Shown one piece after another: positions 14,236 through 24,235 of a stretch of DNA of 38,162 bases. Where the stretch lies: the NCBI GenBank assembly GCA_013151445.1, contig JAADIG010000103.1, positions 1 to 38,162 of the forward strand, in the 5' to 3' direction. Every line of letters starts with the position of its first letter. Position 1 is the first letter of the stretch. Source of the DNA: Actinomycetota bacterium. GTDB lineage: Bacteria; Actinomycetota; Acidimicrobiia; Spongiisociales; UBA5794. The notes below the pieces were generated by a model. The model searched no databases, had not been told where the DNA came from, and saw only the letters and a list, made by a program, of their open reading frames with translations. A program made the position numbers and the translations under genes.

Positions 14236-14531
14236 TGTTCATCATCCAAATACGAAACCACAACCGAGAGCACGTCAAGGTCAGTGCGCCCGTGGAGAAG
14301 TTCGTCGACGTCGTTCACCAACTGCTCCAGGCGTTGCGGATGCGAAGCAACCGTAGCGACGCCCAATGTCGATCGCTGCCAAAGGTCCTGGTGATCGATC
14401 TCGGACACTCCGACACCGTCGCGGGAGGCGAGCGCCGCAATGACTGATTTCACCACGTGACGTTTCTCCTTTAGCGACTGGGCCCCGGTGATGCGGAGGT
14501 CCGCCCGGATTCCGGCCACCAGCAGTCTCAT
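14232..14531 (-). CDS. DUF503 (YlxP-like) protein
   Basis: This 99-residue protein matches DUF503: MRLLVAGIRADLRITGAQSLKEKRHVVKSV and the later ATVASHPQRLEQLVNDVDELL. DUF503 proteins are small ferredoxin-like folds found between infB and rbfA in many Gram-positive bacteria; a role in ribosome assembly is suspected from that position. It begins two bases after the infB stop and ends in an ATGA overlap with rbfA. Confidence 0.93.
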   Translation of the reverse strand: MRLLVAGIRADLRITGAQSLKEKRHVVKSVIAALASRDGVGVSEIDHQDLWQRSTLGVATVASHPQRLEQLVNDVDELLHGRTDLDVLSVVVSYLDDEQ

Positions 14532-14533
14532 GC

Positions 14534-16783
14534 CTACGTCCTAGCGACCTCGTTGACCTCGTACGACTCGATCGTGTCGCCTTCCTTGATGTCGCGGAAC
14601 TTCTCAAGTCCGATGCCGCACTCGAAACCGGTTGCGACTGTCTGCACGTCGTCTTTGAACCTACGCAACGACGCAATCTTGCCGTCGTAAATCACGACCC
14701 CCTCACGCACCAAGCGCGCACGGGCGTTGCGACTGATCTCTCCCTCGGTCACGTAACTACCGGCGACCATGCCAAGACGCGGCGCACGGAACACGGCCCG
14801 AACTTCCGCAACCCCGAGGAACGATTCCACCTGGTCGGCAGATAGTTGACCAAGGAGCAACTTCTCAGCATCGTCAAGCAGTTCATAGATGATCGAGAAC
14901 GTGCGAATGTCGATCCCTGAATCCTTCGCCGCCCGGCGAGCGTTGGTGTCTGGTCGGGCATTGAAACCGTAGATGACAGCATCCGACGCCTCGGCGAGCA
15001 TGACATCGTTTGCAGTGATACCCCCCACAGCGCCGTGAATGATCGTAATGCGAGCATCTTCACGGGTGATCTTTGCAAGCGAGTCCCGGATTGCCTCCAG
15101 CGAACCATGGGCATCGGCTTTGACGATGACTCGGAGTTCTGCATGGTCCGACGTGCGGAGATGCTCAAGGAGCTGCCCCAACCTCTCGGTTGCAGTCGGT
15201 ACCCGTAGCTCCGACGCTCGAACATCGGCGGTCCGTGAGTCCGCAAGTTTGCGAGCGGTCCGCTCGTTTTTCGGCACCTGGAACATATCCCCCGCTACCG
15301 GTACGTCGTCCCAGCCTGTTACGAGCACCGGTGTTGACGGACCCGCCGTCTGCACCTGTTCGCCTTTGTCGTTAAACATCGCACGCACTCGACCCGAAGA
15401 CTCACCGGCAACAATCGCATCGCCACGCTTCAGCGTGCCTCGCTGGACAATCACGGTCGCAACTGGGCCGCGGCCGACCTCAAGCTGTGCCTCGATCACG
15501 GTACCGATCGCGGCGGCTGCCGGGTTCGCCTTGAACTCTTCAACCTCAGCAATGAGTCCGATCATTTCGAGGAGGGTCTCAACGCCGTCACCCTTCAGTG
15601 CGGACATTTCGACAGCCACCACATCGCCACCGAGGTCTTCGACCACAACGTTGTGCTGGGTGAGTGCGGCCCGAACCGCAAATGGGTCGGCTGCAGGAAG
15701 GTCCATCTTGTTGATAGCGATGATGATCGGTACATCGGCTGCCTGAGCATGGCTGATGGCCTCGGCCGTCTGCGGCATCACCGAGTCATCGGCAGCTACC
15801 ACGATGACCGCGATATCGGTCACGTTCGTTCCCCGCGCCCGCAACGCCGTGAACGCCTCGTGGCCGGGTGTATCAAGAAATGTGACTGTAGTGTCACCAA
15901 CTGCGACCTGATAGGCCCCAATGTGCTGAGTAATCCCACCGGCTTCCCCGGCGATCACGTTGGCCTGACGGATCGTGTCGAGGAGTTGGGTCTTACCGTG
16001 GTCAACATGCCCCATGACGGTGACGACCGCAGGACGCAGCTTCATCGATGCTGGATCGTCCGTGTATTCAATCTTGTGCGAGGTCGGCCCGACTGGTTCC
16101 TCTTCCTCGTCAGTCTCTTCAACAAGAACTTCGTAGCCGAAAGCAGTTCCGAGCTTTTCGAGGGCATGCTCGGGGATCGCTCCGCCGCCGGGGATCATCT
16201 CCCCCATTCCCATTAGCTCTTTTACGATGTCGCCGGTGCGTTTGTCGATCATCCTCGCAAAATCACCAACCGTGATTCCCGGGGTGACGAGCAACATGTT
16301 TTCGGCGAGTTCCTTCTTCTTGCCAAACGGCTCCAACGCCTCCAACACCTTCGGGGGCACGGCCTCGGCTACCGGGTCAAAGACCTCTTCCGGTGCGGGT
16401 GCAGGTTCCGGTGCGGGTGCGGGTGCAGGTTCCGGTGCGGGTGCAGGCGCAGGTTCCGGTGCGGGTGCGGGTGCAGGTGCAGGTTCCGGTGCGGGTGCAG
16501 GCGCAGGTTCCGGTGCAGGTGCAGGTTCCGGTGCGGGTGCAGGCGCAGGTTCCGGTGCGGGTGCAGGCGCAGGTTCCGGTGCGGATGCGGGTGCAGGTTC
16601 CGGTGCAGGCTCTGGTTGTGCGGGGTTTTCGGCGAGGGCGGCAGTGAGTGCAGCTATCTGATCCTCGTCAAGTCCAGAAGACGCAGTCTTCACTGGTAGG
16701 CCGAGCTCCTGAGCGCGTTCAAGCACCTCCTTGGACTCGCGTCCAAGTTCACGTGCTAGCTCATAGATTCGGGATTTTGCCAC
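14534..16783 (-). CDS. infB: translation initiation factor IF-2
   Basis: The 749-residue GTPase places fMet-tRNA on the 30S subunit and promotes subunit joining. An N-terminal IF2-N helix pair ([20 protein letters not shown]) is followed by a Pro/Ala/Glu repeat linker (about 57-132), a second IF2-N domain, then the G domain with GHVDHGKT (258-265), DTPGHE and NKMD, and the beta-barrel and C-terminal domains. GTG 16783 has AAAGGAG six bases upstream; an in-frame start 18 bases earlier would overlap it. It follows nusA by 27 bases with no ylxR gene between them, unlike many Gram-positive operons. Confidence 0.97.
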   Translation of the reverse strand: MAKSRIYELARELGRESKEVLERAQELGLPVKTASSGLDEDQIAALTAALAENPAQPEPAPEPAPASAPEPAPAPAPEPAPAPAPEPAPAPEPAPAPAPEPAPAPAPAPEPAPAPAPEPAPAPAPEPAPAPEEVFDPVAEAVPPKVLEALEPFGKKKELAENMLLVTPGITVGDFARMIDKRTGDIVKELMGMGEMIPGGGAIPEHALEKLGTAFGYEVLVEETDEEEEPVGPTSHKIEYTDDPASMKLRPAVVTVMGHVDHGKTQLLDTIRQANVIAGEAGGITQHIGAYQVAVGDTTVTFLDTPGHEAFTALRARGTNVTDIAVIVVAADDSVMPQTAEAISHAQAADVPIIIAINKMDLPAADPFAVRAALTQHNVVVEDLGGDVVAVEMSALKGDGVETLLEMIGLIAEVEEFKANPAAAAIGTVIEAQLEVGRGPVATVIVQRGTLKRGDAIVAGESSGRVRAMFNDKGEQVQTAGPSTPVLVTGWDDVPVAGDMFQVPKNERTARKLADSRTADVRASELRVPTATERLGQLLEHLRTSDHAELRVIVKADAHGSLEAIRDSLAKITREDARITIIHGAVGGITANDVMLAEASDAVIYGFNARPDTNARRAAKDSGIDIRTFSIIYELLDDAEKLLLGQLSADQVESFLGVAEVRAVFRAPRLGMVAGSYVTEGEISRNARARLVREGVVIYDGKIASLRRFKDDVQTVATGFECGIGLEKFRDIKEGDTIESYEVNEVART
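16390..16613. repeat. Pro-Ala-Glu tandem repeats in the infB linker
   Basis: Short imperfect units built of GCACCCGCACCG and GAACCT blocks (minus strand) encode PAPAPAPEP-type repeats across about 75 residues. It is a coding low-complexity array in the flexible N-terminal linker of IF-2 and a likely site of length variation. Confidence 0.9.
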
Positions 16784-16810
16784 GGTTACTCCTTTGAACA
16801 CACCAGCCGA

Positions 16811-18115
16811 TTACGCCTCGGGTGGTGTCTCATCCTCATCATCTGTTTGGACGGTCTCATCATCAGACACAGTGTCTGCATCGACGTCTGGCGACTCGGC
16901 AGCCGCGTCGGAAGTCTCATCGATGACGGCATCTGCCTCGTCGCCCTCGGTTGGTGTCGCATCGACGCTGGCATCGGTGACATCAGAGGAGGGTGTGTTC
17001 GGTTCGGGCTCGCTGGAGTCCTCCACGACTTCGATTGTCTCTTCGGCGGTTACGACGGCCGCGTCCTCGACAGTCTCAGGTTCGGTGGTGGTGCTCTCTG
17101 CCTTGGTGGTCTCCACCGGGGCATCGTCGCTAGCGTCGACGTCCAGTCCGAGATCCTGGCTCTCTGATCGAATATCAATTCGATGACCCGTCAGTCGGGC
17201 AGCCAACCGAGCGTTCTGCCCCTCTTTACCGATTGCCAGCGATAGCTGGTGATCGGGAACGATCACGATGGCCGAGACCTCTTCTTCGTCGATCCGGACT
17301 TCCTTCACCCTCGCAGGACTCAGTGCCTCAGCAATAAATGCCGGCAGGTCCTCACGCCATTCAACAATGTCGACCTTCTCGCCGCGGAGCTCGTTCACAA
17401 CTTGACGAACCCGCGACCCGCGAGCACCGACACACGCACCAACGGGATCGACGTTGGGGTCGTTCGATGCGACCGCGATCTTCGTGCGGTGACCAGCCTC
17501 GCGAGCAATCACCTTGATTTCGATATCACCATCGACGAGCTCCGGCACCTCGAGTTCGAACAACGACCGAATGAACTCGGGATGGCTGCGGCTCACGACG
17601 ATTTGGGGACCCTTGCCCTCCTGGCGAACCTCAAGAATGTATGCCTTGACTCGGTTGTTGCGCTCAAGCCTCTCGTATGGAATGCGCTCGGACGATGGCA
17701 TAATCGCCTCGGCATTGCCAAGATCAAGGATGGCGAACCGGTGATCCGATTGCTGCACGATCCCCGTCACGAGATCACCCTCGCGTCCGTCGTAGAGATC
17801 AAAGACCTGCTCGCGTTTAGCGTCGCGGAGGCGTTGTTTGATGACTTGTTTTGCGGTCTGGGCGGCGATGCGACCGAAGTCCTCGGGTGTGTCTTCCCAT
17901 TCGCGGACAACCACGCCGTCTTCGTCCAATTCCTGGCCGTAAACCGTCATGACCCCAGAGTCCGGGTCGATCGTGACGCGGGCCTCCTCGGCGGCACCCG
18001 GGGTCCGCTTGTAGGCGCTCACCAAGGCGTTGGCAAGAGCATCAAGAATGGTTTCGGGAGAGACGCCCTGATCGCGGGCCAAGAGCTCAAGTGCGTCCAT
18101 CATATTGTTATCCAT
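16811..18115 (-). CDS. nusA: transcription factor NusA with long acidic tail
   Basis: The 434-residue protein binds RNA polymerase and controls pausing, termination and antitermination. The N-terminal polymerase-binding domain (1-105) is followed by S1 (about 111-178), KH1 (VDPVGACVGARGSRV, 222-236) and KH2 (LAIGKEGQNARLA, 293-305). Residues 321-434 form an Asp/Glu/Thr-rich disordered tail with no AR repeats. The ATG at 18115 overlaps the end of rimP by eight bases. The rimP-nusA-infB order is near-universal and is often self-regulated by NusA. Confidence 0.97.
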   Translation of the reverse strand: MDNNMMDALELLARDQGVSPETILDALANALVSAYKRTPGAAEEARVTIDPDSGVMTVYGQELDEDGVVVREWEDTPEDFGRIAAQTAKQVIKQRLRDAKREQVFDLYDGREGDLVTGIVQQSDHRFAILDLGNAEAIMPSSERIPYERLERNNRVKAYILEVRQEGKGPQIVVSRSHPEFIRSLFELEVPELVDGDIEIKVIAREAGHRTKIAVASNDPNVDPVGACVGARGSRVRQVVNELRGEKVDIVEWREDLPAFIAEALSPARVKEVRIDEEEVSAIVIVPDHQLSLAIGKEGQNARLAARLTGHRIDIRSESQDLGLDVDASDDAPVETTKAESTTTEPETVEDAAVVTAEETIEVVEDSSEPEPNTPSSDVTDASVDATPTEGDEADAVIDETSDAAAESPDVDADTVSDDETVQTDDEDETPPEA

Positions 18116-18617
18116 AGTGCGGTCCCTTCACCTTTTGCTTGCCCGGTTTCGCGCCGCGTTCCCATGTGAACACTGTACGCGCTGCGTTGATCGCATCGAA
18201 TGGAATCGTGCGTTCGATACCATCGACTTCGACAGTGCAGGAGGCTTCGTCGCACGAAATGAGAACACCCTTGTGATGCTTCGATTCGGCGATCAATCCT
18301 TTGGTTTTGATCTTGATTTCGCGGCCAATCGACTTCCGGAAATGGGCGGGGCGTCGTAGTTTGCGTTCGAGGCCCGGAGAGCCAACTTCGAGCGTGTATG
18401 ACGTGGCGAGACCCTCGACGTCGTCAAGCAGCCGCCCAATGCCGCGTGATAGCTCGGAGATTCGACCGATGTCCACCGGCTCATCGCCATCGACGAGAAT
18501 GCGAACAACACGGCCGCTTCCACTTGCACCAACAACCTCAAGGTCGTCCAGCTCAAGACGCTCAGCGCCAAGGTATGGCTCGATCAGGTCCCACAAGCGG
18601 GTATCTAGGTCTGTCAT
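18108..18617 (-). CDS. rimP: ribosome maturation factor RimP
   Basis: The 169-residue protein assists early 30S assembly. Typical blocks are the N-terminal alpha/beta domain ending RVVRILVDGDEPVDIGRISELSRGIGRLLD and LEVGSPGLERKLRRPAHF, then a C-terminal SH3-like barrel. ATG 18617 is preceded by AAAGGAGG; the open frame upstream is not family-like. It is probably the first gene of the rimP-nusA-infB transcript, because 148 bases and a hairpin separate it from proS. Confidence 0.95.
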   Translation of the reverse strand: MTDLDTRLWDLIEPYLGAERLELDDLEVVGASGSGRVVRILVDGDEPVDIGRISELSRGIGRLLDDVEGLATSYTLEVGSPGLERKLRRPAHFRKSIGREIKIKTKGLIAESKHHKGVLISCDEASCTVEVDGIERTIPFDAINAARTVFTWERGAKPGKQKVKGPHYG

Positions 18618-18712
18618 CGAGCCTCCTTTCTTCAACGCTGGTGACTCACTACACAAAACAAGGCGGGCACGGCCCACCTCGACGACACACATCTCAGTTG
18701 CCCCACAGCATA

Positions 18713-18753
18713 GCAGAGCTTGGGTGCACCCACTATGCGCACCCGAACTCTGC
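18713..18753 (-). terminator. imperfect hairpin between proS and rimP
   Basis: On the minus strand GCAGAG...GGGTGC pairs with GCACCC...CTCTGC as a 15-position stem with one wobble and one mismatch around an 11-base loop, starting 13 bases after the proS stop. It lacks a U-run. It may be a weak terminator for proS or an attenuator-like leader element of the nusA operon. Confidence 0.45.
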
Positions 18754-18765
18754 ACCCTTGTGTGT

Positions 18766-20472
18766 TTAGCCGCTCAGCAGCCCATGGACGTGGTCAACGA
18801 CGGCGTCGAGCGCGACATCCGATTGGGTCCCGGAGCGCCGATCAACAACCTCAACAGTACCCGTCTCAAGGCCGCGCGGGCCAACGGTAATCCGGTAGGG
18901 GAAACCAACCAGTTCGGCGTCAGCGAACTTCACGCCCGGACGTTCGTTGCGGTCATCGATCATGACGTCCCAACCGCGGCCTTCGAGCCCATCGGCGATG
19001 CTTGACGCAACCTCCTGGCTCGCCTCGTCCTTCGCCCGCACCACCGTGACCACGACATGCCAGGGAGCGACCGAGACGGGCCACACGATCCCTTTTTCAT
19101 CATGGTGCACCTCGACAACCGCAGCTAGATTCCGCTCCAACCCGATCCCGTACGATCCCATTACGATTGGTCGACTCTTGCCATTCTCGTCAAGCACCGT
19201 GGCACCGAGAGCCTCGGCGTACTTGGTACCCAGCTTGAAAATGTGACCACATTCGATCGTCTTGAAGACCTCTAAAGTGCCCGAGTCACAGCTCGCACAG
19301 CGCTCGCCGGCAACTACCTCGCGCAAACTCTCCCACCGGGTGACCGCGATATCGCGATCAACGTCGACTCCGCGGTAGTGCTTGTCGTTGATGTTGGCTC
19401 CGGTAGTCATGCTCGTGCGCCCCCGGAGGGCGTCGTCGGCGATCACGGTCACATCCAACACATCGACGGCACCGAGAGACCCGGCGTCCGCTCCAAGCAG
19501 CCCCCTGATTTCGTCGGCCTCAGCGGGACGCACCTCGCCGACACCGAGCGCATCGGCGAGTTTCTGCTCCTGAAGTGCATGGTCACCGCGCAGGAGCGCA
19601 AGAACCAATGTGTCATCAGCAACGTATACGAGGGTCTTAACCTGACGATCAGCGGTGGCGCCGCCCGGAAAGGTCTCCAGGGCCTGAATCGTGCGCACAC
19701 CCGGCGTGTCGAACATCTCTAGCGCATCGGGTCCTCCCTCGTCGTCAATGGCGGGTACCACCGACACGGCTCGCTCGACGTTCGCCGCATAACCACAAGC
19801 CTGGCAATACGCGACAAGATCCTCGCCGGCGTCGGACCGCACCATGAACTCCACCGACCCGGACCCTCCCATCGCACCCGAACTCGCATCGACCGCGATG
19901 GCGTCGAGGCCGAGGCGCGAAAAGATCCTCTCGTAGGCGCCATAGTGGGCGTCGAACTGCTTATCCAGGCCGTCCTGATCAATGTCTAATGAGTAGGAAT
20001 CCTTCATCGTGAACTCGCGCACGCGCAGAAGACCGGACTTGGGACGCGGCTCGTCCCGGAATTTTGTCTGAATCTGATACCAAAGCTGTGGAAGTTGTTT
20101 GTATGAGGTGAGTTCGCTTGCGACAGTCGCAAAAATCTCCTCGTGTGTCATGCCAAGCGCCACATCGGCACCCTTGCGGTCAACGATGCGAAACATCTCG
20201 TCGCCCATGACATCCCAGCGCCCCGATCGCCGCCACACATCCGCGGGATGCAGGGCACCCAGCAGGAACTGTTGGCCGCCGATCGCATCGATCTCCTCAC
20301 GAATAATCCTGTCGATCTTCGCGCGAACACGAAACGCGGCCGGAAGGATGGAATAGCTCCCTGCCATGAGCTGACGGATAAATCCCGCACGGACAAGCAG
20401 GCGGTGGCTGACGGCGTCCGCGTCCGAAGGGTCGTCGCGCAGGGTAGGTATGAAAGCTTGTGACCAACGCAT
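18766..20472 (-). CDS. proS: prolyl-tRNA synthetase, bacterial type with editing domain
   Basis: The 568-residue class II enzyme charges tRNA-Pro. Motif 2 is visible at 137-161 ([18 protein letters not shown]), motif 3 at 439-447 (GSYGIGLER), and the C-terminal anticodon-binding domain follows. Between motifs 2 and 3 lies the inserted YbaK-like editing domain (about 230-400) that removes mischarged Ala, as expected for the bacterial form. It starts at ATG 20472, 45 bases after ispG. Position in the ispG-proS-rimP order is typical of actinobacteria. Confidence 0.97.
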   Translation of the reverse strand: MRWSQAFIPTLRDDPSDADAVSHRLLVRAGFIRQLMAGSYSILPAAFRVRAKIDRIIREEIDAIGGQQFLLGALHPADVWRRSGRWDVMGDEMFRIVDRKGADVALGMTHEEIFATVASELTSYKQLPQLWYQIQTKFRDEPRPKSGLLRVREFTMKDSYSLDIDQDGLDKQFDAHYGAYERIFSRLGLDAIAVDASSGAMGGSGSVEFMVRSDAGEDLVAYCQACGYAANVERAVSVVPAIDDEGGPDALEMFDTPGVRTIQALETFPGGATADRQVKTLVYVADDTLVLALLRGDHALQEQKLADALGVGEVRPAEADEIRGLLGADAGSLGAVDVLDVTVIADDALRGRTSMTTGANINDKHYRGVDVDRDIAVTRWESLREVVAGERCASCDSGTLEVFKTIECGHIFKLGTKYAEALGATVLDENGKSRPIVMGSYGIGLERNLAAVVEVHHDEKGIVWPVSVAPWHVVVTVVRAKDEASQEVASSIADGLEGRGWDVMIDDRNERPGVKFADAELVGFPYRITVGPRGLETGTVEVVDRRSGTQSDVALDAVVDHVHGLLSG

Positions 20473-20517
20473 GGTTGCTCCAACCGGTGAATCGGGAGGC
20501 GCCAGCTTACCCGCCGA

Positions 20518-21732
20518 TCAGGTGTCCTTGGTTGCGACGTCGGCAACCGTTGCCCGGCGTATCACCGTGTCGTTGACGTCACCCTGGATACCGAGCAGCT
20601 CGATACGGGTTTCTTCGGCGAGATCGGCTGCCGTCACGTCTGCCTTGGCGAGCCGTGCCTCGGCTCCCTCCTCGTGGAGGGCAATCGCCTCATCAATCAA
20701 TGCCTCAACCATCGCTCCCTCGGGCACAACACGCACAACCTGGCCCTTGATGAAGAGATGGCCCCTTCCTCGACCCGCCGCAATACCGATGTCGGCCTCG
20801 CGGGCTTCGCCGGGACCGTTCACGACGCAGCCCATCACGGCGACCTGAATGGGGAGTCCCGACCCCTCAAGTGCCGCGTTGACGCGGTTCGCCACGTCAA
20901 TCACGTCAACTTCGGCACGCCCACACGAGGGGCAGGCAACGAGGTCGAGATCAGAGCGCTCCCGCAGACCGAGATACTCCAACAGCTGGCGACCGGCCTT
21001 GGCCTCCTCGACAGGATCGGCAGTAAGGGAGAATCGGATCGTGTTTCCGATCCCCTCGGAAAGCAACGTTGCGATGCCGGCGACCGATTTGATGAGTCCA
21101 CCGGGTGGTGGACCCGCTTCGGTTACACCAAGATGCAGCGGGTAGTCGGACGTCCGGGACAACAGGCGATAGGAATCGATCATCCGGGGAACGTTCGAGT
21201 GTTTCACCGAGATCTTGATGTCGTAGAAGTCGACCTCCTCGAGGTAACGAGCCTCAAGCATGGCGCTCTCGACCAGGGCTTCCGGTGTTGCCGACCCATG
21301 CTTTTCAAGCAGGTCCTTGTCGAGCGATCCCGCGTTGACGCCGATCCTGATCGGAATACCGGCATCCCTGGCGGCACGAGCGACCTGTTTGATGTGGTCC
21401 TCTTTGCGGATGTTCCCGGGGTTGAGCCTCAGGCCAGCAACACCGGCTTCAATAGCCCCCAGCGCAAGTTTGTACTGGAAGTGGATATCCGCAATCAAGG
21501 GGACCGGAGACCGGGGCACCATTTCCGCAATGCCCTGGGCTGCGGCGACATCGTTGCAGGTGATCCGAACAATGTCGGCACCGGCGCCGGCAAGTGCGTA
21601 GATCTGCGCCAACGTTGCATCAACGTCAGCCGTCTTGGTGGTCGTCATCGACTGTACCGTGACCGGAGCGTCGCCCCCCACCGCAACAGAGCCGACCATC
21701 AATGGCCGCGTCGTGGAACGTGGTGTGTTCAT
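20518..21732 (-). CDS. ispG: 4-hydroxy-3-methylbut-2-enyl diphosphate synthase (MEP pathway)
   Basis: The 404-residue iron-sulfur enzyme converts MEcPP to HMBPP. The TIM-barrel part has PVTVQSMTTTKTADVDAT, DIHF, LRLNPGNI and NAGSL. The cluster ligands Cys267, Cys270 (CPSC), Cys302 (GCVVNGPGE) and Glu309 are all present. It continues about 45 residues beyond the point where E. coli-type proteins end. ATG 21732 is chosen over a GTG two codons earlier because GGGGTGG lies just before it. With dxr in the same block, it shows that isoprenoids are made by the MEP route. Confidence 0.96.
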   Translation of the reverse strand: MNTPRSTTRPLMVGSVAVGGDAPVTVQSMTTTKTADVDATLAQIYALAGAGADIVRITCNDVAAAQGIAEMVPRSPVPLIADIHFQYKLALGAIEAGVAGLRLNPGNIRKEDHIKQVARAARDAGIPIRIGVNAGSLDKDLLEKHGSATPEALVESAMLEARYLEEVDFYDIKISVKHSNVPRMIDSYRLLSRTSDYPLHLGVTEAGPPPGGLIKSVAGIATLLSEGIGNTIRFSLTADPVEEAKAGRQLLEYLGLRERSDLDLVACPSCGRAEVDVIDVANRVNAALEGSGLPIQVAVMGCVVNGPGEAREADIGIAAGRGRGHLFIKGQVVRVVPEGAMVEALIDEAIALHEEGAEARLAKADVTAADLAEETRIELLGIQGDVNDTVIRRATVADVATKDT

Positions 21733-21776
21733 GTCCACCCCAGCCTACCGACTCTCCGTGCGCCGAAGATACACCA

Positions 21777-23033
21777 CTAGAACTGGATCGGGTTGAAGAT
21801 ATCCAAATACACGCCGTACAGGCCCAGCGTCACCAGGAACGCCAATACCACAGCCGCGACGGGCATGAGTTTACGAATATCCGGGGAGCGCCCGCGAATC
21901 TTTTCGTAGATAGCCACGACGAAGTGTCCGCCATCGAGGGGGAACATCGGAAATAGGTTGAGCACACCGACAAAGACGTTCACCGATGCCAGCAAACCGA
22001 TAGCACCCGCAATCTCTGCTTGGCCGGCTATCTGGACGAGACCGATGGGAGAGATGGGTCGAACATCGTCGACGGGAACGGTGTTTCCAGAAAAGATTCC
22101 TCCGATCATCGCGGGGACGGCCCCGATGAGTCCGAGGAGTCCGATGACGGCGTCACCCGTGGTTGTCACAAGGAACGACGCCCCCTGGCGAACCGCTCCA
22201 AAGGCCGAGTACTTCTCGGTGATCTGTCCCGGAGCGACACCGAGGAACCCGGTGACGGTTCCATCAATCTCGCGCTGCGCCAACGTCACCGTCAACTCGA
22301 TTGGTGTTCCGTTGCGCTCCACGACCAGTGCGGTCGATTCGTTCGGTCTTGCCTGGGCGATCGAGACGAACTCGTCCCAACTCGAAACCGGTGTGTTGTT
22401 GATCGAAACAATCGTGTCGCCACGGCGAATATCCACACTCGCCGCGGGGGCGGCAGCGAGTGCGAAGTCGGTTTTCAACGTGACCTGTACACCGTCGCGA
22501 TCAACAACGACGTCAACGGGTTCACCTTGTTTCGGCTGGAGATACTCGAAGTCCGCTATCGGAACACCATCGACGGACAGGACCCGGTCCGTCTCACCCC
22601 ATGCCAGAGGTTGAGTGCCGTCGCCGGATTCGTAGATCTCCGATACGGCATCAATCGTGAGAGTCTGAGTGGTCTGCCCGAACATCGCCGCCGCAATAAC
22701 GAACAGCACGAACGCTACGACAAAGTGCGATCCGATGCCAGCGAGAACCACGACTGACTTCTGCCAGAACGGCTTCCCGCGATACGTACGGTGTTCTTCT
22801 TCGGGATCGACCTCTTCGAGCGGGTTCATGCCGATGATGCGGACATAACCACCGAGTGGGATGGCCTTGACCCCGTATTCGGTTTCACCGCGTTTTATCG
22901 ACCACAACTTTGGCCCAAATCCGAAAAAGGCCTCCGTGGCCTTCATGCCGAATGCCTTTGCAGCCAGGAAGTGGCCGCCCTCGTGAATAACGATCATCGC
23001 CAAGATGCCGACGCCGACGATTAATGATCCCAT
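21777..23033 (-). CDS. M50 site-2 intramembrane metalloprotease (RseP/Rip1-like)
   Basis: The 418-residue membrane protein has the zinc motif HEGGH (17-21) in the first membrane segment and the second-ligand motif NLFPMFPLDGGH near 355. A PDZ domain lies about 170-255 (VDIRRGDTIVSINNTPVSSW) and four membrane segments are visible. Such enzymes cut transmembrane anti-sigma factors or clear signal peptides within the membrane. The position between dxr and ispG is the usual actinobacterial one. No anti-sigma factor is encoded nearby, so the substrate is unknown. Confidence 0.95.
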   Translation of the reverse strand: MGSLIVGVGILAMIVIHEGGHFLAAKAFGMKATEAFFGFGPKLWSIKRGETEYGVKAIPLGGYVRIIGMNPLEEVDPEEEHRTYRGKPFWQKSVVVLAGIGSHFVVAFVLFVIAAAMFGQTTQTLTIDAVSEIYESGDGTQPLAWGETDRVLSVDGVPIADFEYLQPKQGEPVDVVVDRDGVQVTLKTDFALAAAPAASVDIRRGDTIVSINNTPVSSWDEFVSIAQARPNESTALVVERNGTPIELTVTLAQREIDGTVTGFLGVAPGQITEKYSAFGAVRQGASFLVTTTGDAVIGLLGLIGAVPAMIGGIFSGNTVPVDDVRPISPIGLVQIAGQAEIAGAIGLLASVNVFVGVLNLFPMFPLDGGHFVVAIYEKIRGRSPDIRKLMPVAAVVLAFLVTLGLYGVYLDIFNPIQF

Positions 23034-23092
23034 GAAACCTCGTGGTTCTTGTTAGCCCGCAACGGTAGCGCTGCTGGGTGCGTACCTCGTGT

Positions 23093-24235
23093 CTATTCCG
23101 TCCCGGCGATCCACTGAGCGGCGACACGACGCGCTTCGGCATCGTAGGCAACGACATCTGCAATGTTTTCAACCGGCCCATGCTCGACGGTGTCGAGCGT
23201 TGCCTCGATCACGTCCGCGATTTGAAGAAATCCAATTCGTTGCTCAAGAAACGCCGCAACGGCAACTTCGTCGGCGGCGTTGAGCACCGCCGGGGCGGAT
23301 CCCCCGGCGCGGCCCGCAGCATACCCAAGGGCGAGACAACGGAACGTTTCCGTATCTGGCTCATAGAAGGTCAGGTTCTGTGCCGTGAAGTCGAACCGAT
23401 TCGGAGGAACCGACATGCGATCCGGATAGGTCAATGCGTACTGGATGGGCAAACGCATGTCGGGAGCACCAAGCTCGGCAATGATCGCCCCATCGACATA
23501 TTCCACCATCGAGTGGACGATGCTCTCGGGGTGTACCACAACGTCGATGGCGTCATAGGAAACGTCGAACAGATAGTGGGCCTCAATGACCTCCAGTGCC
23601 TTGTTGAGCAGAGTCGCCGAGTCGACCGTGATGCGAGGCCCCATCGACCACGTCGGATGGTTTAGTGCCTCGGCAACCGTAACCTCCTCCAGTTCGGCTG
23701 GCGTCCTTGACCGAAAGGGACCACCGGATGCCGTGAGAATGAGTCGTCGCACGTCGCCCCGGCGTTCACCGACGAGGCACTGCCACAGCGCCGAGTGTTC
23801 CGAGTCGATCGGTACGATTTCGCCCCCACCACGCGCGGCCGCCGCCACCACAACGGGACCACCCGCAACCAGGGTTTCCTTGTTGGCCAGGGCGAGTCGG
23901 TTGCCGGACTCGAGTGCCGTGACCGAAGCCCGCAGCCCGGCTGCACCCACGATGCCGTTGACCACAATCGCACCACTGTGTGCCGCAAGTGCATCAACCG
24001 CGTCGGGACCGAAATCGACCCGAGCCCCAAGGGCACTCTGCAATCGTCTGCGGCCTTCGTCGGTTGGGTCCGCCACAGCGACAGACGCATCGGGAAATTC
24101 GGCGGCAGCGCCCAGGAGCTCCTCCGATGCCGACCGGGCCGCGAGACCGACAATGTCCCAGCCGTTGCGGGCAACGACATCACGTGTCTGGGATCCGATC
24201 GAGCCCGTGGCACCGAGCAGAACGATCGGTCTCAC
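23093..24235 (-). CDS. dxr: 1-deoxy-D-xylulose-5-phosphate reductoisomerase (MEP pathway)
   Basis: The 380-residue NADPH enzyme makes MEP from DXP. Visible are the nucleotide motif GATGSIGSQT, NKETLVAGG, the metal/substrate motif DSEHSALWQCL, ASGGPFR and HPTWSMGPRITVDSATLLNK. Its GTG start overlaps the cdsA stop (GTGA). The cdsA-dxr-rip-ispG order is conserved in actinobacteria and other phyla. Confidence 0.97.
   Translation of the reverse strand: MRPIVLLGATGSIGSQTRDVVARNGWDIVGLAARSASEELLGAAAEFPDASVAVADPTDEGRRRLQSALGARVDFGPDAVDALAAHSGAIVVNGIVGAAGLRASVTALESGNRLALANKETLVAGGPVVVAAAARGGGEIVPIDSEHSALWQCLVGERRGDVRRLILTASGGPFRSRTPAELEEVTVAEALNHPTWSMGPRITVDSATLLNKALEVIEAHYLFDVSYDAIDVVVHPESIVHSMVEYVDGAIIAELGAPDMRLPIQYALTYPDRMSVPPNRFDFTAQNLTFYEPDTETFRCLALGYAAGRAGGSAPAVLNAADEVAVAAFLEQRIGFLQIADVIEATLDTVEHGPVENIADVVAYDAEARRVAAQWIAGTE

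Noticed and set aside
16390-16613. regularly spaced short repeats that could suggest a CRISPR array
   Set aside because: Units are contiguous with no unique spacers, and they encode the IF-2 linker in frame.
16227-16661. 144-codon plus-strand frame full of Gly-Ala-Ser repeats
   Set aside because: It is the complement of the Pro-Ala-Glu repeats in infB; the repeat alone keeps the frame open.
17249-18169. 306-codon plus-strand frame
   Set aside because: Antisense of nusA, with no recognisable motif.
18721-18732. TGGGTGCACCCA, a 12-bp perfect palindrome
   Set aside because: It is part of the larger proS-rimP hairpin region and is too short to report as a separate operator.
20674-21780. 368-codon plus-strand frame
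   Set aside because: Antisense of ispG, which is fully supported by its Fe-S cluster residues; no family signal on the plus strand.
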